DNA of 64,000 nt, from assembly GCA_037157565.1 (NCBI GenBank), contig JAZHRO010000054.1:12693501-12757500 (forward strand), in the 5' to 3' direction. Source of the DNA: Thalassia testudinum (lineage: Eukaryota; Streptophyta; Magnoliopsida; Alismatales; Hydrocharitaceae). Below the pieces are notes generated by a model that was not told where the DNA came from, searched no databases, and saw nothing but the letters and a program-made list of their open reading frames with translations. The translations under genes and the position numbers were made by a program. This document shows, one piece after another, positions 34,059 to 46,583 of this stretch; the stretch's first letter is position 1; each line of letters opens with the position of its first letter.

Positions 34059-35657
34059 TGTTGGCACGTTATACGGGTTAGGAAGAGGTTGGGAAGGAAG
34101 TGTGCCTGGTTGGCGAGAATTAACCAACTGGGCCAGTTGATTTCGAACCTCTGTAAGTTCGTCCTTGTGTTGTTTTTGAATAGCTGCATTCGTTCTTTGA
34201 ATGTCAGCCAGAGTCTGAAAGATAAGGGACATTTGGTTCTGATTTGGCCCTGATGGATAGGTAGGGTTGGGTCGAGGCTGATGCGGCTGGTAAGGACGAG
34301 GGGGTTGTGGACGGGGCTGAAAGGGTGGTCTTTGGGTTTGGGAATTTCCCGCCCACTGGAAGTTGGGATGGTTTCGCCATCCAGGGTTATAGGTGTTGGA
34401 GAATGGGTCATTCTGGATGGCGTTAAGGTCCTCGCAAGTCTGAGGAACCTCCAAAGAATCAGAGAAAGGGGGAATGGAATTCCCCAGACTGGTATAGAAA
34501 GGATCGGATGACCCTCCGATCCGAGAATCAGATGGGGGTGGATATGAATCCATCCCAGGAGAAGATCGGTGGAGAATGTTTTGCACAGTTTCCCGTGTGG
34601 AAGGAGGCTATGCAAAGGAGCTATGCGCAGAGGTGGCTCGCTGCAAGTGCTAAGTCAGCTCGTCCACCTTCTTCTCAATGATGGAGACCTTGTCCAATCG
34701 ACTGGCCATTAGTTCCAGGTCGACTGATGCGAACAGGCCCTGCGTCTCGTGTGCTCCCCTAAGGTTCGTCGATGCGCAGGTATTCGTCCTGTCGAATAAG
34801 CCCATGGAGTCATTGCTGATGGAGTTATCGCACATGTTTTTGAGAATCTCCCACACGGTATCCTCATGTTGACCCATGATATTCCCTCCGCAAGTTGCAT
34901 TGACGAAAAGCCTGATATCCTCACGGAGTCCCTGGTAAAAAGACTGGACTTGTTCCCATTTAGGAACTCCGTGATGGGGGCACTTTCTCATGAGATCCTG
35001 AAAGCGATCACATGCCTCATGGAGAGGTTCTCCTGTTTGCTGAGTGAAGTGAGTAATCTGATGGCGCAAGGCATTGGTTCGACCAACGGGAAAGAACTTT
35101 TTCAAAAATTCGGATTGAAGTTCCTCCCAATTGTTGATCGGCCGAGTTTGAGTTTGATACCAATGAGCGGCCTTATCCATGAGGGAGAATGAGAACATTT
35201 TCATGAGGAGAATGTCCCAATTTTGTGCATCTGACCCAAAAGTTTGGACCAGATGCTTCAGCTGTTTGATGTACTGGAAGGGGTCTTCAGAATTAAGCCC
35301 ATGGAATTTGGGTATGGCATGAATCATATTGGGCTTTAATTCAGAATCAGGTCCTCCAGTCGGGATTCTGACTCGAGGCTCAGTAGGCACCGCAGCAGGA
35401 TTATAATGGTCCCGCATCATAGGGCACTGCGGTGGGTGCACAAAGTTCTGGAAGAGGTCATTGAGTCGCTGGAGCTGGTGCTCCAGATTGTTTTCTTCCT
35501 CAACTGGCTGAGCCATTGTGGAAGAAGAAGGTGAGTTGGGTTCGGAGTCGGAGGAGAGGTCGATGTGTGGTGTTGTTTTCTCAAACAAGGGCACTGAGGC
35601 TCGGCCTCGAGGAGAGTGAAGTTCTAAAGGAGGTTTTAAGGACCTCCTACCAAACAT
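34059..35657 (-). pseudogene. A1 gag (three amber stops)
   Basis: ATG at 35657 on the minus strand. The first 335 codons contain the Athila-type capsid with FHGLNSEDPFQYIKQL, AHWYQTQ and FLKKFFPVGRTNALR, then GEPLHEACDRFQDLM and CPHHG. Next comes a Pro/Gln-rich region and a coiled coil (QTLADIQRTNAAIQKQHK). TAG stops at 34650-34652, 34608-34610 and 34056-34058 are the only breaks; all are in one frame with the downstream protease. No CCHC knuckle is seen, as is usual for Athila. Confidence 0.9.
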
Positions 35658-36562
35658 ATACTGTTGGAAGAGATGAGTTTAGCAGGTCCTGGACCCAATC
35701 AGGGCACCCAAAATGTTGGGTGACTATAGAGGTGCGGGGCAGATGAACCCCTTGACCAAAAGATCGGCCACCTGAGAATTACCTGGGCAGCCAGAGAGGG
35801 TGAGTCCTGCAAAGACCCCTACACGGTAGAGCGTCCCCACGGGTTACAGGGTTTCCCCCACCCGACCTCTCTTGTCACTGAGATTCCAGGTAGACCAGAA
35901 TGGGAATCTTGACCTCTTAAGTCTACCAATTTTAGTTTAAAATCAGGGTGCTTAAGTTTTCACTTAAACTTTTAGCTTTTTGAGTGTGAAGAGTGACCTA
36001 AGTTGAAGGTTGGTTGACCCTAAGGGGTCAACTTCACCTAGTGATTCCTTTGAGAACTTATTAGGTCTTGTCTTTTAGGGTTCAAGTGTTTTTAGAGAGC
36101 CAATTGCTTAGGATTTTTCTGAATAAGTATATTCAATCAATGGCTTAGGCACACTACTTTTGGGATTTCTCAATTCTTGATTAAGTAGTGTGTCTCCAAA
36201 ACCCTAGTGTTAATTCCTATGTTGGCTCTACTTGGTCCAGTTGACTCCTTGTTGGGTAATTAGGGCTCAGGTAAGAAAATGTTATCCCTTAATTACCCTT
36301 AATACTGTGTGCAGGAATAGTGATTTTGAAAACATGCAGTTGTTACTAAGTATGAAAGACAGGCTATACCTATATTATTATTTTTTCCTTTTTCTTCCTC
36401 TTTAGAATTTTAAAGGTTAATAGTGAGAGGATAGAAGTTACCTGTCCTTGGAGTGGTTGTTGTGCGGCTGCTTCTTAATTTTTCCTGTACCTGCACACAA
36501 GAGAGAAGAGATTATTAGAAACTCCCAAATAGAGAATTTATAGCTTCTAGAATAGCCGTTGC
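35658..36562 (-). other. A1 untranslated leader
   Basis: Non-coding on both strands. The part at 35.72-35.89 kb corresponds to A2 9.38-9.60 kb, the shared leader segment. Confidence 0.75.
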
Positions 36563-36580
36563 TCCCCGGCAACGGCGCCA
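36563..36580 (-). other. A1 primer binding site
   Basis: The reverse complement of TGGCGCCGTTGCCGGGGA, next to the 5' LTR, identical to the site of A2. Confidence 0.87.
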
Positions 36581-36585
36581 AGAAA

Positions 36586-38144
36586 TGATAATGGTCTGGC
36601 TAGAAGAGCTTGTTTGCGTTTGTTATATGTCAAGTTACAGTCGTTGTAGTAATAAGATAGCTATCAAGTTATCATTACAAAATTTTTTACTCGGAAATGA
36701 TTTTCCCGAGGTCGAACTCAAGGAGCTACTGGAATTCTAGAAATACGGAGGTTCTCTATTAGATTACAAAAATAAGAGAGAGGGAGTGTGTGTGAGAAAG
36801 TCTGTCTTGGCTTCTTCTTCTCTTCTCCTTCCCTTTCTATCTTTTTTCTTCTTTCAGCTGCTTTCCTTTTCTTCTTCTTTCTCTTCTTCTCTGCTCACGG
36901 CTGTGTCTTCTCTCTTCTTTTCTTCCGCAGAGTTCTTCTTCTTTTTCTTCTGTTCTTTTTTTTTTCTTTGTTCTTCTCTTTCTTTTGCTCTGGCGGCTGT
37001 CTTCTTCCCTCTTTTTCTTCTTCTTCTTCTTCTTCTTCTTTTTCTTCAGCCTTCTTCTTTCTTTCTTTTCTTGCTTTCTCTCCTCTAGCCACTGCTCAAC
37101 CATCGTCTGATGTAGTGGTCAGACGACTTAACTGTAGCTTGCTACAGTGCTTCTCTTCTTCTTCTGTTTCTTCTCTCTTGCTTCTCTTTCTTCTTCTCTG
37201 CTTCTTCTTCCTCTCTGCCCTGAGCGGCTAAGGCTTCGGCCGCCTTCCTTCCTTCTTCTCCTTCCTTCTCCTTCTGCTCTTGCACGCTCACACAAGGATT
37301 AGAAAGAAAAACCTACCCCTACCCTTCCCCGCGTCTCTCTCTTTCTCAGATTTCTCTCATAGGATCGCTCTCTCAGAGCCGGGTATTCAAGTACGGGTAT
37401 TGCGCTCGGGACCAAGCCCACCGGCGTGCGGTGGTGGGCGAGCATGGTGCTGCGTAGAGTTTTGCAGGAGGGACCGTTCTGCAAAGAAAGATGAAAAAGT
37501 TAGGGGCCAAAACGCAAGGGTTTCGAAAGATAAGGGTCAAAAAGTAAATGAAGAGGACCAAATTGCAAAGTCGGTCAAGGAGGTCTCTTCTTAGGCTCAA
37601 GTTTTTATACAAGACCAATTTGAATCTAAGGATTTTAATGGTGAATTTTATTTCTAGGTTGGACCATGTTTGACCAGCCAATTTACGTAAAAACCCAAAT
37701 TAAGTCATTAATTGGGTATGGTTCTCTTTTTAGGTCAAAATAGGTTTCTAAAGATAAATTGAAGGTTCTAAACCCTAGAGATTATTTTTCTATAAATTTT
37801 AGAGGATTTAGTTAATTTTTATCCTACCTCAAACCTCGTGAATTGAAGTGAGTTTATTTTAGGATTACAAAATGTCATTTAATCTCTTGAAGTTGCTATA
37901 ACCCTTTTTAGATCAGATCATCCCACTTTTCTTCTTATTAAGCTTGTTTGACCTGTGTTTGGACCCTTCATTACCCTGTTTGCCAACTGTATTGGTGAAA
38001 TTACAGTTTTACCTCTTATGATTTGTTTTCTTCTTAAACTCAGAATTCTCTGGGTTAAGCCTTTCTCTAGGTTATGTAGGAGCTTTTTCTTACATATCTG
38101 GGTTAGATTGTACTAGTTAGGGTTCATGATGAGGTTCTCATCAA
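36586..38144 (-). repeat. A1 5' LTR (1559 bp)
   Basis: On the minus strand it begins TGATGAGAACCTCATCATGA, like the A2 LTR, and ends CCATTATCA before the primer site. It aligns with both ends of the A2 LTR but lacks about 1.2 kb of the middle, GC-rich part that holds the A2 TATA box. The TTC-rich block (36805-37210) is the complement of the A2 GAA block. ORFs here are low-complexity artefacts. Confidence 0.85.
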
Positions 38145-38880
38145 TCGCCATTGACGAAGCAAGAGGCTTGCTTAGGAGCTTCACCCAGGACTCCTTGCTC
38201 TAGGCAATCAATCTCAAGTCGCACAGATTCCCTTCGCGCATATCTTCAGCCCAGCAATTGGCATTGACGTCCACGCAGCTGCTGCAATTAGAGGAGACAT
38301 CTACTGCGGGTGCTTGCGAAGAAGGTGGGACAACATAGTCCCACCTCGGAAGTGTAGGAGCAGAATCAGCCAAATAAAGTGAAAAAGTGATGGGGGCTTA
38401 TCACCTTCTGACCACGGGGTGAGGTCCCACTCGCCCTCACTACCTCGTTCGTAACCCCACTACCTGCGGACCTGGCCCCGACCAGTATGCCTAACTAGCC
38501 TGCACTCCTCACCCACCACACACGCCGGTGGACTTAGTCTTGGGCACGCATACCGGACCCGGTAGCCTGAGAAGGCTTTGGGAAAGTGAGCCTAAGAGAG
38601 AAGGAAGAATAGAGATCGCAGGGCAGGGTAGGGGTAGGTTTTTCTCTCAGGAGAAGAAGAGGAAGCCAAAGAAAGGAGCAGAAGAAGAAGCCAAGGAAGG
38701 AGAGGGCGGTAGCCACAGAAGCCAAGGAAGGAAAGGGCGGCAGCCACAGAAGCTAAGGAAGGAGAAGGCAAGGCTGAAGAGGAGTTGACGGCAGAAGAGA
38801 AGGAAAGAAATCAGAGAAGAAAGAAGAAGACAAGGGCCAAAGTAAAGAAGAAGACAAGGGCCGGAGCAGCTAAAATCTTA
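38145..38880 (+). repeat. Fragment of a related Athila LTR, opposite orientation
   Basis: It resembles 7.65-8.50 kb of the A2 LTR in the plus orientation: GTCCCACCTCGGAA, the ACGGGGTGAGGTCCC segment, CCTGCACTCCTC.CCCACCAC, CGCCGGTGG and a GAAG-rich end. It has no identifiable LTR terminus on the right. It is either the pre-existing repeat into which A1 inserted or a rearranged piece of the A1 LTR. Confidence 0.7.
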
Positions 38881-39666
38881 TATTGGTTACTGGTTGATTT
38901 CGTTCAACTTCTATGCTCATGTACCAGTGAAAATGACTTGTATGTAGGGTGAGGCATCGGATTGTGTCAACCTGAATTCAACTTGTAACTCGATCTAAAA
39001 ATTTTTAACTTGATCAGAGCCTACATTTTTTATGGGCTAGAATTGATCTCTCATTTTAAAATCCATTTAATAGGTCAGGTCACGACCCACTAAAACTTAT
39101 ACCGGGCCTATGATCCAAAAATTATTTATTTTGAAATTATATTTAGATTATTTATAATTATAAATTTATTGATTGTTCATGATTTATAAAATTATTAATT
39201 TTTAATTTTATAAAATATAAAAAGATAAGTAATAAAAATAATTAAATCATTAAATTCTAAAAGATTGTAATAAAAAAAAGGTTCATATCACAAAAAGATC
39301 TAAAGTACATTTAGCACAATCTTATATAATATATTTTTTTTTAAAAGCTAAACTTATTATTTTATGTAAAAGAACAACTAAATCACTTACATTAAAATAA
39401 TATATATAAAAAATTAAGTTTATGTTGAACCCAACTTGAATCAGGTTTAAAAATATGGGTCTTGGGTTGTGCATGAGCCTTAGTGTTTGAAATATTTAGG
39501 CTTTCTACTTAACCCAAAATCCAAAAAATTAAAATCAACTCTTACCAGGTTCGAGTTAGGCCAGTAGAATGCTTCACCCATCCTGTATGTTATGGTAAAA
39601 AAAAGTGATATAATCCCCAAAACGATTGAGAAAAGGTATAAATCATTTTTTCATCATTTTCCAAAG

Positions 39667-39842
39667 TAATTTTTATATATATACCAATATAATCTTTTGA
39701 TATTATCTATATATGTGTTGATTAACTTAAGGGTATCCTATGTAAATGAAAATAAGATTTCAGAAATATTTATGTAATATCTTAAAATCTAGAGACATAT
39801 ATGTAATATCAAAAGATTATATTAATATTTATGTAAAAATTA
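39667..39842. mobile_element. Foldback or MITE-like inverted repeat (176 bp)
   Basis: The left arm (39667-39716) and right arm (39795-39842) are inverted copies of about 48-50 bp with few mismatches, sharing ATATAATCTTTTGATATTA as a perfect core. The loop is about 78 bp. No clear target duplication flanks it, so family assignment is open. Confidence 0.55.
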
Positions 39843-39935
39843 GTACTCACCACTAATGACTATTAAAGCTAAAACTAATGAAATAGCATCCGTTAATGAA
39901 GATAAAATTTTATGAATATTTATATAATATACAAG

Positions 39936-39938
<3 letters not shown>

Positions 39939-39977
<39 letters not shown>
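39939..39977. repeat. (AT)n microsatellite
   Basis: About 19 uninterrupted AT units. Confidence 0.95.
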
Positions 39978-39982
<5 letters not shown>

Positions 39983-40476
39983 CTTTTTCAAAAGGAACAT
40001 TTCCCTTCACTTCGGTATCGGTTCCTCTAAACCTTATATATTGATAATTTCCTTGTGATATTAGTTTAATTTTGCAGTCAATTTTCGGGATGCCGTTGTT
40101 AGTAAATCCATCTTAAAAGAAGATGGCTTCCTTTCCTCTCTTCTTTCCTGGAAAACGTAAAACATGGCTTAAGACGAGTCCTGCTTGAATGCTTATATCT
40201 CCCGCCCACAGATTTTGTCTTTGAGGTTTTTCCATGGAAGACGATACTCTGTTAAGAGGGTAGAAGGGATACAACAATATTTACTTTGAAGGATGAAGAA
40301 AGAAGAGGGGAACAGCAACTCACCCATGAAAAGGGTACTGAAATATCCTTCGAAAAGAGGGGAAGAGACCCTTTTGAAAGGGGCGACTTCAAAATAGAAT
40401 AGGAACAAAATCAAAATAAGAACTAACAAAAAAAAAAAAATTGCAACCGACATCCATGACGAAAGCAGACACATAC

Positions 40477-40603
40477 CAAAAATGATGATAATGTCAAATG
40501 ATTTTGAACGATCTGCGCTCACAAAGTTTTGCAGGCCGACCAATACCCTGCCGACAGTCAACGTACGAGACATTCGTCTCATAGGCTCTTCTTCTTGGGT
40601 AGA
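40477..40603 (-). pseudogene. Possible orphan exon of an unidentified gene
   Basis: On the minus strand 127 bp are open and bounded by a good acceptor (TCTACAG at 40604-40610) and a good donor (GTATGT from 40476). The encoded 42 residues include EEEPMRRMSRTLTVGRVL and VGLQNFVSADRSKSFD, which look protein-like rather than random. I see no partner exons on either side. It may be a gene fragment, part of a gene whose other exons I cannot see, or chance. Confidence 0.3.
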
Positions 40604-41269
40604 CTGTAGACATCAAATTTATTTCTGGCAATTATAGATATGGGTAGGTGTACCGTACGTTCTAGATATAGATGCTGTGGCCCTGCGAGGCAACTTGGCA
40701 ACATCCACAGGCTCCCTCTATTTATTGATTTACGTCGTGGTCTCATTTTTTAATTCCTTTCTTGTTGGATGCCTGTAGCTTCGGATCAGTGGCTCATCAA
40801 TATTATATAACTAAGCCCAACGTGGGAACGTAGCAATTGGTGGGATCACATCGCCGGAAGTGAAATGATCAGTGATGCTTTGCATGGTGATAGGCAAGCG
40901 GGTACTTAAAAAACCTAAAGTGAGAGTGGCTTGACAAAATTATGAGCATATTTGAATAGATCGGTGCTGGTAGATTAGCAAGAGGAACCTTAGGGTTAGT
41001 TTGATAGAGATTTAAAATTTAAAATTGGATAAAATTTAGGAAATTTTAGGAAGGAATTGGAAGATAATTAACTGGTGTAGGTGTGGTAGTTAAGTTGATG
41101 TGTTATTATTTAATTTTATTTTTATTAGTATTGAGAGTGAGTTAATGTGTCAAATGTGATAGGTGGGAGTGTATCAGAGGTAGATGTGATGGATCTTGAA
41201 AAGTCACCAAAAGATTTATATAAGTAGGGAACGTTACTTAGCTGTTATTATTCGACACATAAGGGGGGA

Positions 41270-42140
41270 GATTAGCAATCAGCAAGCAAACACAAAGGAG
41301 ACCAGAGATTTCATGACCTAGTTTCACCGTAAGAGGTGTACATCTGGAGGGAGGATGGTACTCTCAACCATGTACTAGAATTTTTAGGATTACATGGCTT
41401 TTCCTTTTTTTTCAAGGGGAGAAGGTCCCCTTTCATTGGGGGTCTTTCCCTCTATTTATAACATGGGGAGAACCCATACTTGATGGCCTCTAGTATCCTT
41501 ACTGTCAAACTACTTGTTAGCTATCAGGGCATAGGTTGTTAGGTCTATCTTATCTTATCTTCTGCTTTGGCTGCGCTGCATCTTTTGGCAGGCCGAGCAG
41601 GTTTCGGTTGAGATTCGGCTGGCCTTAGGCGGGACGAGCGATATTGGTTCCACCTGTTTACCCTGTTATCGGGTAGCTGAATCCTCTGTCGGGTCATATG
41701 GGGAGTTTTGAATCTGAGGGCAGTTTTTGCTCCTCATCAGATGACAATAGATGTGATGAGTGAGGAATAATTCCTTTGCACAGTTCACTTACTGATGGGC
41801 CTCTGAGGCTATCGAGGGCTATCAAAAAATTTGTTAACGCAAACAAAGAAACATAACTATAAAAATATAGAAATTGATAATCAAACATGAGAACACAAGA
41901 AATTATTGACCCAATTCCACCCTTGATGGGTGTACACTTGGGGAGGAATCTAACCCTCAATATCCGTTATATGTGGAAATGATATATGAGGTAGTAGGTT
42001 GAAGAGCCTTTAGGTTGCCCCCCTTAGGTCCTCTTGTTTCATGTGTGTATGGGACCCAATTTATAAATTATAAAATATGGGAGATTATACATTAGAAGGT
42101 GTAACCACCACAATAGTTGGGAAGTTACCGTATTAACTTG
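41270..42140. repeat. Two diverged copies of a repeat, LTR-like
   Basis: Segments at about 41.27-41.48 and 41.84-42.12 kb share the order GCAAACA(C)AAAG, a GTGTACA..TGGGGAGG/TGGAGGGAGG stretch, ACCCTCAA/ACTCTCAACC and a TTTATAA...TGGGAGA end. Such wording is common in plant LTRs, but I cannot define termini. Confidence 0.3.
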
Positions 42141-45100
42141 TAATTGTCCAATGGTCCTGTGCCTCTTTGCATTCTCGTTTGAATTGAATCCAGGCGGGTC
42201 TTGCTAGTTTAATCACAAGCCGATTGAGCTTACTTCATGAGGCCAATTTCTTCTCTCATCACCTACTGTAACTTGTAGTCATGACATGTAGGATAACTCC
42301 ACGTTTTAAATTGATGCGACACGCACCTTTAGGTCTAGTTTAGTTTGGAGGTTAAGAAATTGGTGTTGAGAAATATGAAACTGATGTTAGTCCTCATTTC
42401 TGTTTACTTATAGAGTAGTATTAACATTAATTTTTATTCACTTGAATCGGTGTCAAGTTGTGGTGTTAACTCTTCTGATGCTTATTTAAACCAATGTTAA
42501 CATCAACTTTTGGGGAGTGAGGTTTAAGTGTAAGGGAGATACAAAGTTAATACATATTTTACTAATATTCCTTAGAATTAATGTTAGCGAAACAGTTGTT
42601 AACTCTTTAAAGTAGGTGGTAAGACCATGCAAATTAACCCCTAAAGTAAACAAAGATTTACCTTCTAAAAAAGAGATTAATCCTCTAAGTAAATTAGCGT
42701 GATAATTGTCTGCCTTCAACTTTGTCACAACGGTTAAGATATTTGTTACTTGAGGTGTTAGGGTACAGGTTTCATTATTCATTCATCTAATTTACTTTAT
42801 ACATGCTTGATTGCAAATGTGGTTGAGGGTCTTGGAGTTCTGGGTTAGAAAAAAAAGAAAAAACTAAAACATATGATAAATTTTTGGCATCAATGGATGG
42901 TATATGCCCGCAATGGAGTCTAATCAATTGTCTTAATTTTTTTTTTCTTTTTTGTGAGGTTAATCAATCGTCTTAGTTAACAGTGCAAATGCGGCCCAGT
43001 TTTCTTGGCTTGAAACGTTGCTTGCTGCATCACCATAGAATTTTTAATGCAGGAAAGCCGTTTCCTTTCCGTTCTTTGTTCCTTGGGTTGCTTCCATCAG
43101 AATCTTGAAGCAAACACGAATCACATTTAATCAAATACCATAATCTTCACATACTTGCTTGGAGGTTCTCTCGAGAGATAACGATTTATATCAGAGAAAA
43201 GTTAAAAAAATATATATTGTAATTTATTTTACAACGTCTCAAATAGAAAATGATAATGATTTTAGCTGATGATTTTAACTGATGTGTTTTGATTTATCGG
43301 TGATTTTAACCGGTGTGAAAATGATGTAAAATTACTTTTTAGGTATAAAATCAATTTTGTTAGGTGGAAAATCACTTTTCACCTATAGGTAAAATTCAGA
43401 TCATTTTCTATCAGTGAAAATGTAAAATGCATTGGTGCATTTTAATTTTTCACATGTGGAAAATCACCTTCCATTGATATGTAAATGCCAAAATATATTG
43501 ATGTGTTTTGATTTTCAATATATGTGTTTTAATTTTTTATCGGTAAAAAATCTTTTAGAACAAGAATATTTTTTACCAATAAAAAATAAATTTTACTTGA
43601 TGTATTTTGATTTTTAACCTGTGTAATTTAATTTTTAACCTATATATTTTAATTTTTTCACTTATGACGTGGTAAGTTAATTTTACTGTAGTGGTGGTGA
43701 TCCTAACACGTGCATGTAGATTGATGTGCTTTTGTTTAGCGAGTAAATTATGATCTTTTTTGACATGAGGGTGGCAAATATTATATAATATGTTGTAACA
43801 TACATTTCTTAATCGATACCTTTTGTATTAGGTCTATGAGCTCATCGAGAGAGTGCATGTATAAGCGTCCATGTAACTCTAAATCGACATTGATGATGGT
43901 TAATTTCGACATTTAGTGAGCATCGAACGAACCGTTGATATAGCTTGTCCAGCAATGCTGAGATAAATGTGAATCATATTGATAAGTCTATTTGGACGTT
44001 TAACAAAACGTCGCGAACAATCCGTATGCGTTCTTTATGCGCTTTTCCATGTTTTTATGCTATTGACCAGAAATGCCGTATGTTGTTAGGGTTTGAGCAT
44101 ATGAGTTGCATTCCACGTAGCCAGTGAGGATGGGCGCTTAATTACTGGTAAATTTAATTTAGTTGTTTCCATCTTAGTTCTTATCCAAATCACAACCACC
44201 AGATGGCAAATTGATCAGAGAGTACCTGATGAAATAAATTCTTGAGTTTGAAACTGAATTCTTTGCGTGAGCTTATAATATCAATGTGTCAATGAAGGAG
44301 GATCAGAGAAAAAAGCAATAACGTGCGATAGAGATTTAAATTTTTATCGCCTCAAGATTGAGTGTGATCATCCATAATTTTTGAGTCTGGTTCTCCATAA
44401 TTATAATTTAGTGTCGCACTATATTTAACGATCTTTATACACATAATGAGACGTGGCTTTGTCATGGTTCACATTAGATATAAAATGTACATTTTATTTT
44501 TATTTCAAATAATCACACGTTTATTATCTTTTTCTACTTTAGTTAGCTACACTAACCATGGGACCTCTTCCGGTGCTCTCTTATGCTCTATCTCTCTATT
44601 TTTTAATTTAATTTTATTTTTTTACACACGGTTAATCATGTATGTCATATTAGAATTTCATCACCTCCGTCAATTTCTTCATCTTATATTCTCCTGGTAG
44701 AGATTAATATTAAATATATTTTAATGAGAGTATAAAATAATATATATATAAAACGATACAATGTAAACAAACTCTGAGTCACCAAGACATCGTCTTGACT
44801 GAAAATTAAAATACATTGGATAATATAATTTGTAACATATGATATATTTTGATTTCCGATCATTATTTTATTTTCTTTTTATAAACTAATTTTTTACTTT
44901 CACTTGTTGTTAGAAACTAAGAAATAAAACTAAATCAGTTAAAATTTTTTAATAAATATATTTTGATTTTTTTACATAAAAATTAAAATATATCGATTGA
45001 CATTGGTAATAAAATTAAAATACATAAAAAAATAAAAATATATCGATTGATATTAATGAAAAATAAAAATATACAAGTATTTATTTTTTTTTCTTAAAAT

Positions 45101-46547
45101 TTTTATTTACTGTAGAAAAGTGACACAATATTTATCAAAATATTTATTTATTTTTTTAAACTTTCATTAAAAAATGAAGTGACTTTTTTTTTTTTTCCTC
45201 TTAACTTTTATGCTCCTGGGTCAAGAGACATGCTCAAAATTAACATCCTCTAATTTGGCATGATTAAGGTCGACGTTATCATATAAGGAGGTTTAATAAT
45301 TAAGAAGGGAAGATAGCCCCTGTCCCAGCCTTTAATCATCTTTTTCCTCGTCATAGTAAAGCCAGCTGTGGTGGCAAGAACAAGGGGAAACAACATTTAA
45401 AAAAGGTCCATTTGGTGCCAACGCCATATATAATTGAAGCGCATCAACTTGGCTTAATTAGTTAACCGATTAGTTAGTCAATCGTATCAAACGAACAAGT
45501 TCCCTACTTTAAAAGTTCACATTTGCTTACATTTACTTAGGGAAAGGTATCCTGAACTGAAGGGATTACATTTGCTTGAAATGATCTTTCCTTTGATATT
45601 AAACTAATGGTGGTTGGACCCTAAATTAGAAAAATAAAACTTCGTGTTTTACCGATAAGAACATTGTCAAATTATTTATATTTGTAAAATAGGTGTTCCA
45701 CAAGATTTAAGGGCACACGAGAAAAGGGCAATACTATAGTCTCCCTTTTTCATTGTTATGCATAAATATAATGGAAAATTTGGAGAGCTAAATTTTCTTT
45801 CCTAATATATATCTTTCAAGGTAAAATTTGATTATCAATCTCTTACATATTATTTTGTATTTGTAATGTTTGGTCAGATCTTTTATCTATTTTGAATCTA
45901 GTAGATCTCAATTCAAGGACTCTGATCATAACTATACCATGTATTAAAGAATGTAAACTCTCGTGTAATTTGTTATGTGTCAAGGAAATAAATGTGATTT
46001 TCCAATACTTTATATTTGTACCGTACAACCAAATTAATAGCTAATCTTCTCCGATGTCAATACTATTTTAATTCTTGCAATGTCTAAATAAGTATAATTT
46101 TCCTCTATACTTAACGGGTTGACGGAACATCATCTCCTTTTAATTAACAAGTCCTTAATCAGAACTAAAATGAACTTTTGTCACAAATAATTCAATTATT
46201 AGTTTTAAAGATAACATTAATTGTTTTAAAGGTAGAGGTGCCGTTATAAAGCTTATCCCATCGCTTAACTACCAAACAACAGAATTACACAAATGAAATA
46301 ACCTTCTTAAGTTATTTTACTGCACTCCAAATGATCACAAATTAATCCAATAAAATAATCTTTTTTATTTTCAAATATCTTACAAAATTTATCCATCCCC
46401 TCAAACTAAGCCCTACCGTGCAAAGCAGTGTGAGCACTTGCCATAGGTTAATCCCCTCGGGACAAAGGGAGTCATTTGTTGCTTGATTACTACGTAAACC
46501 CCATGGAGAGGTGCCGAGGGAACTTCCCACTTAATCAAAGTAAAAGT

Positions 46548-46551
<4 letters not shown>

Positions 46552-46581
<30 letters not shown>
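46552..46581. repeat. (GA)n microsatellite
   Basis: About 15 GA units. Confidence 0.93.

Positions 46582-46583
<2 letters not shown>

Larger units (their letters stand above)
1..38144 (-). mobile_element. A1: outer Athila-like Ty3/gypsy LTR retrotransposon, 3' end outside window
   Basis: Read on the minus strand, the order is 5' LTR (36586-38144), primer binding site, gag, protease, reverse transcriptase, RNase H, integrase, then a non-coding 3' region running off position 1. The 3' LTR is not in the window, so its target duplication cannot be checked. Athila affinity rests on the gag type, the protease motif LLDLGAS, the integrase tail with the HDKHI and GQKVLLF motifs, and a TGGCGCCGTTGCCGGGGA primer site. 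The element is interrupted by C1 (1300-28140) and by a solo LTR (29553-32184), each with a perfect 5-bp duplication, so A1 is the oldest insertion here. In-frame stops show it is dead. Confidence 0.9.

Noticed and set aside
36786..37231. Phe/Ser/Leu-rich open frames up to 147 codons
   Set aside because: TTC-rich block of the A1 LTR; same artefact as in A2, opposite strand.
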